Positions 1 to 7,443 of a DNA stretch of 33,910 nucleotides are shown here, in pieces (position 1 is the first letter of the stretch; every line of letters starts with the position of its first letter). The position numbers and the translations under genes are program-made. The stretch lies in assembly GCA_021802645.1 (NCBI GenBank), contig JAJZRO010000022.1, forward strand, positions 1-33,910, given 5' to 3'. Source of the DNA: Deltaproteobacteria bacterium (GTDB lineage: Bacteria; Desulfobacterota; Desulfobulbia; Desulfobulbales; Desulfurivibrionaceae). Below the pieces are notes generated by a model, which saw nothing but the letters and a program-made list of their open reading frames with translations, did not search any database and was not told the origin of the DNA.

Positions 1-746
1 GCCCGCTGGCCGTCCATGATATCCTTGTCGACCCGCCGCGCCGTCTCGGGATTGGCCATATCCCTGTCGAACTGGGTAAGGTTGAGCTTCAGTCCCTGGG
101 CCAGGGCGTGAATCTTTGCCGGGCTCAGTTCCCGCTGGTTCTGGAAGAGGAGGTCATGCATCTCCCAGAATTTGCCCTGCTTCTGGGCCGCGATGGCTGC
201 GAGTGCCGCCGGCCGGGCATCTTTGTGGAAGGGGAGCGGGAAGTTCTTGAAGGCCACCTTGACGGTCTTGGGGTTGTGCGTTAGCACCTGTTCGAGCAAG
301 GGGCCGACCTGACTGCAATAGGGGCACTCGAAATCGCTGAACACCACGATGGTGACCGGCGCATTGGCCGGGCCGAGAAGCGGGGCGCCAGTCGTATCGA
401 TGGCAACGGCGGAGTTGACCGTCAGCACCTGCACGACCCCGCTCTTGCTGCTGCTGACATAGAGTCTGTCGTCGATACCGGCGCCGGAGAAGCCGATGGC
501 GCTGATGTGGTCCATGGCCGGATCGACCTTAACGGTGTCGGCCAGCGAGCCGTCGGCGCCATAAACCTGGACCCTGCCGCCATCGGTCAGGACATAGAGC
601 CACTGGCCATCGGAGGAGGTGGCCAGGTCGCGGGGCGGATTGTCGGTTTTGATGGTGTGGGTGACCTCCACGTCCATCCGGGCCAGCGCGGCACCGGGCA
701 CGAGCAGGAGCAGCAGGGCGATCAACGCGATGTGACGATGGAACAT
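1..746 (-). CDS. DsbA-like thiol:disulfide protein with N-terminal propeller-like region (partial)
   Basis: The gene runs off the left edge; 248 residues are visible and the C-terminus is missing. The protein starts with a signal peptide (basic MFHRH, a leucine-rich core at residues 7-18, then AALA), so it is exported. Residues about 35-110 look like one or two beta-propeller blades (SSDGQWLYVLTDGG, then DDRLYVSSS). A thioredoxin-fold DsbA-type domain follows, with the active site CPYC at 141-144, preceded by VTIVVFSDFE. The expected role is a periplasmic dithiol oxidant, reductase or isomerase; the direction cannot be told from CPYC alone. The start at 746 is preferred over an in-frame ATG at 758 because GAGGG lies just upstream of it. 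A promoter is visible at 804-831, so it need not depend on the upstream Fe-S gene. Confidence 0.85.
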   Translation of the reverse strand, partial: MFHRHIALIALLLLLVPGAALARMDVEVTHTIKTDNPPRDLATSSDGQWLYVLTDGGRVQVYGADGSLADTVKVDPAMDHISAIGFSGAGIDDRLYVSSSKSGVVQVLTVNSAVAIDTTGAPLLGPANAPVTIVVFSDFECPYCSQVGPLLEQVLTHNPKTVKVAFKNFPLPFHKDARPAALAAIAAQKQGKFWEMHDLLFQNQRELSPAKIHALAQGLKLNLTQFDRDMANPETARRVDKDIMDGQR

Positions 747-803
747 CTTTTCCCTCATGATGGTAGAGTGTCGGGTTTTTTCCGTCGGTGGACGGCTCTT
801 GCC

Positions 804-831
804 ATTATACCTGCTGCCGGGTTTTCCGCAA
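804..831 (-). promoter_or_regulatory. Sigma-70-like promoter for the DsbA-like gene
   Basis: On the minus strand TTGCGG (826-831) is separated by 16 bases from a perfect TATAAT (804-809). The predicted start of transcription is near 797, about 50 bases before the ATG at 746. The -35 box matches only in its first three bases. Confidence 0.55.
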
Positions 832-840
832 GCGTCCAAC

Positions 841-2061
841 TCAGGGCAGCAGGGTGTCGAGCAGCAGGGCGAGATGCATTACCCGGCTCGGGTGTTCCGT
901 CATCGCCAGCCCTTGCTGCCATTGGAGGAGACAGCCGGTGCAGGTGGTGGTGACGGTTTCGGCTCCGGTGGCGGCAAAATCGGCGAGCAGGCGGTCGCGG
1001 ATCTCGGCCGAGAGGGTGGGATGGGCCAGGTGAAAGAGGCCGCCGTGGCCGCAGCATTGCGGGCCGTGAGGCAGCTCGACCAGTTGCAGCTGCGGAAACC
1101 GGCCGAGCAGGGTCCGCGGCGCCTCGGTGATTTTCAGGCGAAAGCGCAGATGGCAGGGGTCGTGGTAGAGGACCCGCTGGCGGGAGGCCGGAGGCTGTGG
1201 CGCTCTGTCCGTCGTCTGGTCGGCCAGGCCGGCGAGCAGCAAGGTGGAAAATTCCCGGAGCCGGGCGACAAAAGCGATGGCCTGATCCCGCCACTCCGGC
1301 TCGTCGGCCAGCAGGGCCGGGTAGCTGGTAAGATGGCTGAGGCAGGAGGCGCAGCTCACGAGGATCGGCGCTTCGGAGCCGGCGAAGGCCTCGAGGTTGC
1401 GGCAGGCGAGTTTCTTGGCGGTGTCGAGATCGCCGGCCGCGTAAGCCGCAAGCCCGCAGCATCCCTGCCCGCGGGCCGCTACCGGCGTTGGCTGCCCGGC
1501 CTTGCGGCAGAGAGAGGCGGTGGCCAGGGCGATCTCCGGCTGGAGATGGGTGGCAAAGCAACCGGCAAAGTAAAGGAGGGGCGTGGCGGGGTCGACCGGC
1601 CCCGGGGTTGGCGGCGCCTTGGCCGTGACGGCGTCGGCGGCCGGCAGGTTGAGCCGCAGCCGCAGGCCGCTTTCCGCCGGGAGCTTCTCGGCCAACCGGA
1701 GCAGCGTGCCGAGTCCCTTGGCCAGTCCCGGATGGGCCAAGGCCTGGCGGGTCAGGAATCGCAGGAAGTTATGCTCTCCGGCCCGGCGGGAGAGCTGCGC
1801 CCGTGCCCTGGCGATCTCGTCGGTGATCTTGAGCCCCCGCGGGCACACCGCCTCGCACGCCCCGCACAGCAGGCAGCGGGAAAGGATCTCGGCATAGGTG
1901 GCCGAAGCGGTGTGCGGATCGAGGCGGGCGAGCAGGTGAAGTTTGCCCCGGCCGCCATGATACTCGCGGCCGGTCACCTGGAAGACCGGGCAGGCCACGG
2001 TGCAGGCCCCGCACTTGGCGCAGAGCCCGCCCGTTGCCGTTACTGTCCGGTGTTGCTCCAC
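841..2061 (-). CDS. GlcF/HdrD-like (Fe-S) protein with two 4Fe-4S clusters and two CCG domains
   Basis: About 406 residues, the usual length of GlcF-type subunits of glycolate/lactate dehydrogenases. Two ferredoxin-type motifs lie near the N-terminus (CAKCGACTVACPVF and CLLCGACEAVCPRGL). Two CCG modules follow (FAGC...GCCGLA and HDPCHL...QCCGHGG), as in heterodisulfide-reductase HdrB/D and LutA/GlcF families. The likely role is passing electrons from a flavin dehydrogenase partner to a quinone or thiol acceptor, but no GlcD-like partner is in the window, so the substrate is unknown. The open frame continues far upstream inside prfB. The best start is a GTG at 2061, overlapping the end of prfB by 22 bases, with AAGG upstream. 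This makes it the last gene of the corC-lnt-prfB unit and probably translationally coupled. Confidence 0.82.
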   Translation of the reverse strand: MEQHRTVTATGGLCAKCGACTVACPVFQVTGREYHGGRGKLHLLARLDPHTASATYAEILSRCLLCGACEAVCPRGLKITDEIARARAQLSRRAGEHNFLRFLTRQALAHPGLAKGLGTLLRLAEKLPAESGLRLRLNLPAADAVTAKAPPTPGPVDPATPLLYFAGCFATHLQPEIALATASLCRKAGQPTPVAARGQGCCGLAAYAAGDLDTAKKLACRNLEAFAGSEAPILVSCASCLSHLTSYPALLADEPEWRDQAIAFVARLREFSTLLLAGLADQTTDRAPQPPASRQRVLYHDPCHLRFRLKITEAPRTLLGRFPQLQLVELPHGPQCCGHGGLFHLAHPTLSAEIRDRLLADFAATGAETVTTTCTGCLLQWQQGLAMTEHPSRVMHLALLLDTLLP

Positions 2062-3150
2062 AGCAGGAACGCCTTGATGAAGCCGTCGAGATCGCCGTCC
2101 AGCACGGCATCCACGTTGCCGACCTCGTAGTTGGTCCGGTGGTCCTTGATCAGGCGATACGGTTGCAGCACGTAGGAACGGATCTGGCTGCCCCAGGCGA
2201 TCTCCTTTTTCTCGCCGGAAAGTTCCTGCTGCTGGGCGGCCTGGGCCTCCTTTCCCCGCTCGTAGAGGCGGGCGCGCAGCATCTTCATCGCCATGTCGCG
2301 GTTGCGGTGCTGGCTGCGTTCGTTCTGGCACTGCACCACGATGCCGGTGGGCAGATGGGTGATGCGGATGGCCGAGCTGGTCTTGTTGACGTGCTGGCCG
2401 CCGGCGCCGCTGGCCCGGAAGGTATCGACCCGCAGGTCCTTCTCGTTGATGTCCACCTCGATGGTGTCGTCGAGTTCCGGAAAGATGAAGACCGAGGCGA
2501 ACGAAGTATGGCGGCGGCCGCCGGCATCGAAGGGCGAGATGCGCACCAGGCGATGGATGCCCATCTCCGAACGCAGGTAGCCGTAGGCATAGCGGCCCGA
2601 GACCAGGACGGTCACGCTCTTGATGCCCGCCTCGTCGCCAGGCAGCTCGTCGAGAATCTCGCTGGTGAAGCCGCGCATCTCCGCCCAACGCAGATACATG
2701 CGCAGCAGGATCTGCGTCCAGTCCTGGGCCTCGGTGCCGCCGGCGCCGGCATGGATGGTGATGAGCGCGTTGTTCGCGTCGTGCTCGCCGGTGAACATGC
2801 ATTCGAGTTCCAGCCCGGCGATCCGCTGCGTGAGCGGCTTCAAGCTCTGCGCCACTTCGCGTTCGGTGGCCTCGTCTTTTTCGGAGACCGCGAGATCGAG
2901 CAGCAGATCGGCCTCTTCCCAGGCGGCATGCGTCTGGTGCCAGGCGTCCACCGCGTTCTGCAGAGTGCCCTGTTCCTTTTGGACCACAGTGGCCCGGTCG
3001 GTGTCGCCCCAGAAATCGGGCAACATCGTCATCTGCTCCAGTTCGTGCAGGCGGGCAAGTTTTTTATCGACCTCAAAGATGGTCTCTAAGGGTGAGCAGG
3101 CGCTTCTTGAGGTCCTGGAGTTTCTCTTTCAGTTCCGGGGCAATGGTCAT
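2040..3150 (-). CDS. prfB: Peptide chain release factor 2 (RF2), expressed by programmed +1 frameshift
   Basis: Cytoplasmic factor that recognises UGA and UAA stop codons and triggers peptide release. The first frame starts with ATG at 3150 and gives 25 residues (MTIAPELKEKL...LRDHL) before an in-frame TGA at 3075-3073. A +1 shift at CTT-TGA joins it to the long second frame (EVDKKLARLHELEQ...), ending at 2040 and giving 369 residues against 365 in E. coli. The anticodon-like SPF motif (RISPFDAGG) and the catalytic GGQ (ASGAGGQHVNK) are present. The ATG overlaps the lnt stop as ATGA, so it is coupled to lnt. A caller that ignores the shift would start the gene at 3032 and lose the N-terminus. 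Confidence 0.96.
3073..3078 (-). promoter_or_regulatory. prfB +1 programmed frameshift site (CTT TGA)
   Basis: The slippery CTT codon followed by TGA matches the autoregulatory RF2 site known in most bacteria: low RF2 slows termination at the TGA, the ribosome shifts +1 and more RF2 is made. The purine-rich Shine-Dalgarno-like stimulator is weak here (AGAGAC where E. coli has AGGGGG), and the base after TGA is G rather than C. Confidence 0.93.
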
Positions 3151-4751
3151 GGTACGGTGCTCCTTCTATGTTTGTTCGTCCTGATTGTAATCACGATTCC
3201 CCAAAGGGCCAAGGCCAAACAGAGGGGACCGAAGAGATAGCCGGCCCGGGTAAAAAGGCTTTCGGTGTTCATGAGCGGCACCCGGGCCGTGCGCTCGGCG
3301 GCGGTGAAAAGCGGGGTCGGTGCGATGATGGTGCCGGTGGGCAGCACGAAGCCGCTGATGCCGGTGTTGGCGGCGCGGATCAGGGTGCGGCGGTTTTCCA
3401 CCGCCCGGAACACCCCCATGGAGAGGTGCTGCCATGGCGCGGTGGAACGGCCGAACCAGGCGTCGTTGGTGAGATTGGCCAGCAGATTGGCGCCGGCGGC
3501 AGTGGATTCGCGGGCGAGCCTCGGGAAGATGCTCTCGAAGCAGATCAGCACCCCGAGCCGGGCCTGGCCGCAGATGAGCGGCGCCCGGGAGGGGCCGGGG
3601 CTGAAATCGCCCAGGGTCTCGACGATCGGGGCGAAGAAAGGCAGGATCTGCCGCAGCGGGATGTACTCGCCAAAGGGCACCAGGTGCTGCTTGTGGTACT
3701 GGCCGATCACCAGGCCGTCGGGCCCGAGGAGGAAGCTGCTGTTGTAATAGCGCAGGGTGCCGTGGTCCGGGTCCGGTTCACGGTGCGGGGCGCCGGTGAG
3801 CAGGCAGGCGCGGTGGGCGCGGGTCAGGTCGGTCAGGCGGAGGAACAGGGGATTCTCCAGGGGGTAGAAGGGCAGGGCGGTTTCCGGCCAGACCACCAGG
3901 CTTTCGGGCTGACGCGCCAACGCCTCCTCGGAGAGGGCGACGTACTCCCGCACCGTGGCCTCCTGGTAGGCCGGCACCCATTTCTGGTCCTGGGGGATGT
4001 TGCCCTGGATTGCCGCCACCGGCAGAGTGGGCTGCCGGGCGAGAGCGGCGTTCACCGCCTCCAGGCGGAGAGAACCATAGCCGCCGGCGAGCAGCAGGAC
4101 CAGGGCGGCGGCAGCGACGGGGAGACGGCCCGGCAAGGGGTGGCGCGTTGGCGCGGTCCGTTGCCGCAGGACCATGGCCAGCAGGGTGTTGGTAAGCACG
4201 ATGACGAAGGTCACTCCATGGTGGCCGAAAAGATCGGCGAGCTGGATGATGGGCAGCACCTGATATTGGCTGTAACCGAGATCCTGCCAGGGAAAGCCGG
4301 TGAAGAGCCAGCCGCGCACCACATCGAGCCCCACCCACAGCGCCGGGGCGAACCAGAGCAGATGGCGGGACGGGGCCGCGCTGTACCAGCGGCTGAAGAG
4401 GGCGAGATAGCTGGCCATATAGAGGGCGAGCAGGAACAGGGCGGTGGCGGCCACCGCCGGATGGACCTGGCCGTAGGTGGCGAGCACGGTGATGATCCAG
4501 GCCAAGAGCGGCAGGTAAAACGCCAGGCCGCAGAGAAGGCCGAGCACGGTGGCCCGGCGAGGGGTGGTATCGCGCAGGACCACCAAGAGAGGGACGAGTC
4601 CGAACCAGGCGAGTCCTGACCAGCCACCGGCGCCGGGGGAGGCGAAATAGAGCAGGAGGCCGGAAAGGACGGCCAGAACGAAGTCGCGCCATGGGCGACC
4701 GGGGCGGCCGGCCAGGGCCGGCGCGCGGTGACAGGAGGAAGGGATAGCCAT
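3147..4751 (-). CDS. lnt: Apolipoprotein N-acyltransferase
   Basis: Inner-membrane enzyme that adds the third acyl chain to the N-terminal cysteine of lipoproteins. It has 534 residues (E. coli 512). The N-terminal half carries several hydrophobic segments (for example FVLAVLSGLLLYFASPG, then a run of helices to about residue 220). The C-terminal half is a nitrilase-type domain. The catalytic triad can be placed: E290 (VVWPETALPF), K354 (YHKQHLVPFGEY) and C404 (VLICFESIFP). The start ATG at 4751 lies one base after the stop of the CBS-domain gene; a longer frame reaching 4826 would overlap that gene and is not needed. The ybeX-lnt order is the same as in E. coli. Confidence 0.96.
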   Translation of the reverse strand: MAIPSSCHRAPALAGRPGRPWRDFVLAVLSGLLLYFASPGAGGWSGLAWFGLVPLLVVLRDTTPRRATVLGLLCGLAFYLPLLAWIITVLATYGQVHPAVAATALFLLALYMASYLALFSRWYSAAPSRHLLWFAPALWVGLDVVRGWLFTGFPWQDLGYSQYQVLPIIQLADLFGHHGVTFVIVLTNTLLAMVLRQRTAPTRHPLPGRLPVAAAALVLLLAGGYGSLRLEAVNAALARQPTLPVAAIQGNIPQDQKWVPAYQEATVREYVALSEEALARQPESLVVWPETALPFYPLENPLFLRLTDLTRAHRACLLTGAPHREPDPDHGTLRYYNSSFLLGPDGLVIGQYHKQHLVPFGEYIPLRQILPFFAPIVETLGDFSPGPSRAPLICGQARLGVLICFESIFPRLARESTAAGANLLANLTNDAWFGRSTAPWQHLSMGVFRAVENRRTLIRAANTGISGFVLPTGTIIAPTPLFTAAERTARVPLMNTESLFTRAGYLFGPLCLALALWGIVITIRTNKHRRSTVP

Positions 4752-4752
4752 G

Positions 4753-5613
4753 TCAGCGTTTCTTCTGAATCTTGACGGTGAGGATGTGGCGCTTGTCCGC
4801 GGCCACCACCTCGAAGACCAGGTCATTGATCACCATGGTGGTGCCGGCGGTCGGCACCCGGTCAAGATGGCGGAGAATGAGGCCGCCTACCGATTCGTAG
4901 GGGCCTTCGGGAAAGGTGACGCCGAAGAATTGCTCCACCTCTTCGAGGTCCACCTTGGCGTCGGTGAGCACGGTGTGGTCGCCCACCACCTTCCAGCGGG
5001 TGATACTCTTGTCGTATTCGTCGCCGATCTCGCCGACGATCTCCTCCACCACGTCCTCCAGGGTGATGAGCCCCCGCACCCCGCCGAACTCGTCGGTGAC
5101 GATGGCCATGTGAATCTTCTGGGTCTGGAAGAACTTGAGCAGATCGACGATTTTACGGTTTTCCTGGACAAAATAGGCGGTCTTGGCCAGCTCGCCGGCG
5201 GTGGCGGCCCGGCGCTCGCCCAGGCAGTAAGGCAGCAGGTCCTTGGCATGGAGGATGCCGATCATCTGCTCCGGGGTTTCGGTGTAGACCGGGATGCGGC
5301 TGAAGCCCTTGTCGATGATCAGGCGGATGAGTTCCGGCACCGGGGTTTGGGCCTCGGCCATCACCATGTCGGAACGCGGGGTCATGATCTCGTGGGCCAG
5401 CGTATCCTTGAACTCCAGGATGCTGGCGATCATCTTGCCCTCTTCCGGCGAGATCAGTCCCTGTTCCTCGCCCTCTTCGAGGATCTCCTGGATTTCCTGT
5501 TCGATCTCCTCGGCGCTTTCGGGCTGCCGGAAGGTGGCGACCCGGCCCAGGAGGCGCTTCCACAGGGGTTCCGGCGTGGCAGGAGGGGGCGATGGGTGGG
5601 CGTCGGTGGCCAT
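4753..5613 (-). CDS. CorC/YbeX-type CBS-domain protein (hemolysin-C family)
   Basis: 286 residues (E. coli YbeX/CorC is 292). The order is a charged N-terminal region (EEIEQEIQEILEEGEEQG, 35-52), two CBS domains at about 75-195 (motifs HEIMTPRSDM, GFSRIPVYTE, TDEFGGVRGLITLEDVVEEI), then a CorC_HlyC domain to the C-terminus. There is no DUF21 membrane part, so it is the soluble type. The family has been linked to magnesium homeostasis and ribosome or RNA quality control; the biochemical role is not settled. It sits directly upstream of lnt as in many proteobacteria. The ATG at 5613 has no good ribosome binding site, but an in-frame TAA lies about 20 codons upstream, so the start cannot be much earlier. 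Confidence 0.9.
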   Translation of the reverse strand: MATDAHPSPPPATPEPLWKRLLGRVATFRQPESAEEIEQEIQEILEEGEEQGLISPEEGKMIASILEFKDTLAHEIMTPRSDMVMAEAQTPVPELIRLIIDKGFSRIPVYTETPEQMIGILHAKDLLPYCLGERRAATAGELAKTAYFVQENRKIVDLLKFFQTQKIHMAIVTDEFGGVRGLITLEDVVEEIVGEIGDEYDKSITRWKVVGDHTVLTDAKVDLEEVEQFFGVTFPEGPYESVGGLILRHLDRVPTAGTTMVINDLVFEVVAADKRHILTVKIQKKR

Positions 5614-6018
5614 GGGGCTGGAGGTTTCGGCGGCTTCGGTTGTTCCGTGCCCGCGAGAGGCGGCCGGAAGTTACCTCATGGATACGATGGCGCCGTGGCT
5701 TTGTCCAGAAAAAAAATTGACGTCTTTTTTGAAACTAGGTATAAGAGCCACGATTTACCAAAGGGGGAAGGTTCGGGCGATCATCGTCCGGGGGTCAGTC
5801 ACAAGCCATAGGCGTATGGTGGTTCATTAAAAAGGGGCGCTGCGTCGGCGTTTGAGCCAGCGGCCATATCCGCGATTTCATCTTTTCATTTACCCGGAAA
5901 CCGAGTACAACGACACAGGGAAAACGCCGTCTGCCGCTGCGTGGGCCGATTTCCCGGTGGTAACGACGCCAACAAGCACGACCGGGGCGCCCCGGCAAAC
6001 ACACACCCGAGGGTTGGT
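5614..6018. other. Divergent intergenic region between corC-like and biotin carboxylase genes
   Basis: 405 bases without a convincing gene. On the plus strand it holds a strong sigma-70-like promoter (5717-5745), then a leader of about 265 bases. The leader contains two small stem-loops, at 5774-5790 (arms CGGGCG/CGTCCG) and 5806-5819 (CCATA/TATGG with a GGCG loop). A 7-base inverted repeat (CGTGGCT at 5694-5700, AGCCACG at 5746-5752) brackets the promoter and could be an operator. I do not recognise a known riboswitch. Confidence 0.5.
5717..5745 (+). promoter_or_regulatory. Sigma-70-like promoter of the carboxylase operon
   Basis: TTGACG (5717-5722), a 17-base spacer and TATAAG (5740-5745). 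Both boxes are near consensus and the spacing is optimal. The predicted transcript starts near 5752 and has a long leader before the TTG at 6019. Confidence 0.7.
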
Positions 6019-7425
6019 TTGAAAGAACGTGTCCTGATTGCAAACCGTGGCGAGATCGCCTTGCGCATCATGAACGCCTGCAAGGATCTCGGCCTTGAAT
6101 ATGTGGTGATCTATACCGCGGCGGATGAAGGGTCGGAACATGTCCGCCGCAACCTCGACAGCCGGAGCAACACCAAGCGGGCCTGGCGGGTATCGAGTTA
6201 CACCGATCCCAACGACCTGCTGGCGGTGGCCGACCACACCCAATGCACGGCGATTCACCCCGGCTACGGTTTCTTTTCCGAGGACTACCGCTTTGCCCGG
6301 CGGGCCACCATCCGCAGCCGGCCGCTGACCTTCATCGGCCCCAAGTGGGAGGTGATCAAGGACCTCGGCGACAAGATCAACACCAAAAAGGTGGCCAACC
6401 GCCTCGGCATTCCCACCATCCCCGGCACCGACGGCCCGATTTACAACGAGATGGAGGCCGAGGGCATTGCCCATCATCTGCTGCTGGAGCAGAACGAGCA
6501 GGGTATCGAGCATCCCTCGGTCCTGGTCAAGGCCGCGGCCGGCGGCGGCGGCATGGGGATCGAGGAGGTATACGAGATCGAGCACTTCCGCCGGGTCTAC
6601 CGCCAGATCCAGAACTATGCCAAGCGTCAGTTCGGCGACCCCGGCGTGCTCATCGAACAGCGGATCCGCGACTTCAACCATCTGGAGGTCCAGCTGGTGT
6701 GCAGCCGCCACGGCGAGCGCGTGCATTTCGGCACCCGCAACTGCACCATCCAGAGCACCGGCCGCCAGAAGCGGCTGGAGGCGGCGCCGGGCTTCGACAA
6801 CTCCTGTTTCCCTTATGAGTTCCACGCCAAGGACACTTTGGACAAGGTGGTGGACTACTCCCTCAAGCTCGCCGCCCACGTGCGCTACGACAACGTCGGC
6901 ACCTGGGAGTGGATCGTGACCCGCGACGGTCGCCCCTACCTGCTGGAGGTCAACACCCGCATCCAGGTGGAAAACGACGTCTCGGCCCGCATCAGTTATC
7001 TGCATGGCCAGCATCCCAACCTGATCCGCGAGCAGATCCGCCTGGGGCTTGGCGACCGCATGGGCTTCACCCAGCGCGATATCGACCTCCGCGGCGCCAG
7101 CATCGAGCTGCGCATCGTGGCCGAAGACCCGTACCGCGGCTTTGCCCCGTGGATCGGCACCATCTCCAGGTTCAGCCATCCCGAGCACGATTGGTCCGTG
7201 GTCTATACCCACGTGCCGTGCGACCGGCCCTACGTGATTCCCAGCGAATACGACCCCAACCTGGCCCTGGCTTTGGTCTGGGGCGACTCCATGGCCGAGG
7301 CCAAGGAGCGGGCCCGCCAGTTCTTGAGCGAGACGGTGATCGAAGGCACCACCGCCAGCGGCGCCCCGATCAACACCAATCTCCAGTATCTCGCCGAGAA
7401 CATGGACCGACTGCTCACCTTCTAA
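6019..7425 (+). CDS. Divergent biotin carboxylase subunit (AccC-like)
   Basis: ATP-grasp enzyme expected to carboxylate biotin on a carrier protein with bicarbonate and ATP, the first half-reaction of a biotin-dependent carboxylase. 468 residues (E. coli AccC 449). It opens with KERVLIANRGEIALRI, and AIHPGYGFFSED is the biotin carboxylase N-domain signature. VLVKAAAGGGGMGIEE is the glycine-rich ATP loop, and EVNTRIQVEN contains the catalytic Glu/Asn/Arg set. The protein is clearly divergent: the usual QVEH reads QVEN, and the segment after HVRR is unlike the typical HVKLADEA. The TTG start at 6019 is chosen because GAGGG lies 5 bases upstream and the family signature begins there; the open frame extends to 5941. 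It is first in an operon with the next three genes. Confidence 0.9.
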   Translation: MKERVLIANRGEIALRIMNACKDLGLEYVVIYTAADEGSEHVRRNLDSRSNTKRAWRVSSYTDPNDLLAVADHTQCTAIHPGYGFFSEDYRFARRATIRSRPLTFIGPKWEVIKDLGDKINTKKVANRLGIPTIPGTDGPIYNEMEAEGIAHHLLLEQNEQGIEHPSVLVKAAAGGGGMGIEEVYEIEHFRRVYRQIQNYAKRQFGDPGVLIEQRIRDFNHLEVQLVCSRHGERVHFGTRNCTIQSTGRQKRLEAAPGFDNSCFPYEFHAKDTLDKVVDYSLKLAAHVRYDNVGTWEWIVTRDGRPYLLEVNTRIQVENDVSARISYLHGQHPNLIREQIRLGLGDRMGFTQRDIDLRGASIELRIVAEDPYRGFAPWIGTISRFSHPEHDWSVVYTHVPCDRPYVIPSEYDPNLALALVWGDSMAEAKERARQFLSETVIEGTTASGAPINTNLQYLAENMDRLLTF

Positions 7426-7443
7426 CGGCAAGGTGTCTTCTTT

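Noticed and set aside
755-2802. Long open frames over 755-2130 (+) and one 653-codon minus frame 841-2802
   Set aside because: The plus frame is antisense to the Fe-S gene and lacks family motifs. The minus frame is real only from about 2061; its upstream part lies inside prfB and has biased Arg/Pro/His composition.
3150-3150. Treating prfB as broken because of the in-frame stop
   Set aside because: CTT-TGA at codons 25-26 is the known RF2 programmed frameshift and both frames are well conserved.
3168-4619. 483-codon plus-strand frame opposite lnt
   Set aside because: It is the complement of a clear lnt gene with catalytic residues; the translation is Gly/Glu/Gln-rich without domains.
5774-5819. 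Known riboswitch in the carboxylase leader
   Set aside because: The two short stems do not match any riboswitch consensus I can recall.
5941-6018. N-terminal extension of biotin carboxylase from a GTG at 5941
   Set aside because: The added 26 residues do not resemble the family, and a good ribosome binding site precedes the TTG at 6019.
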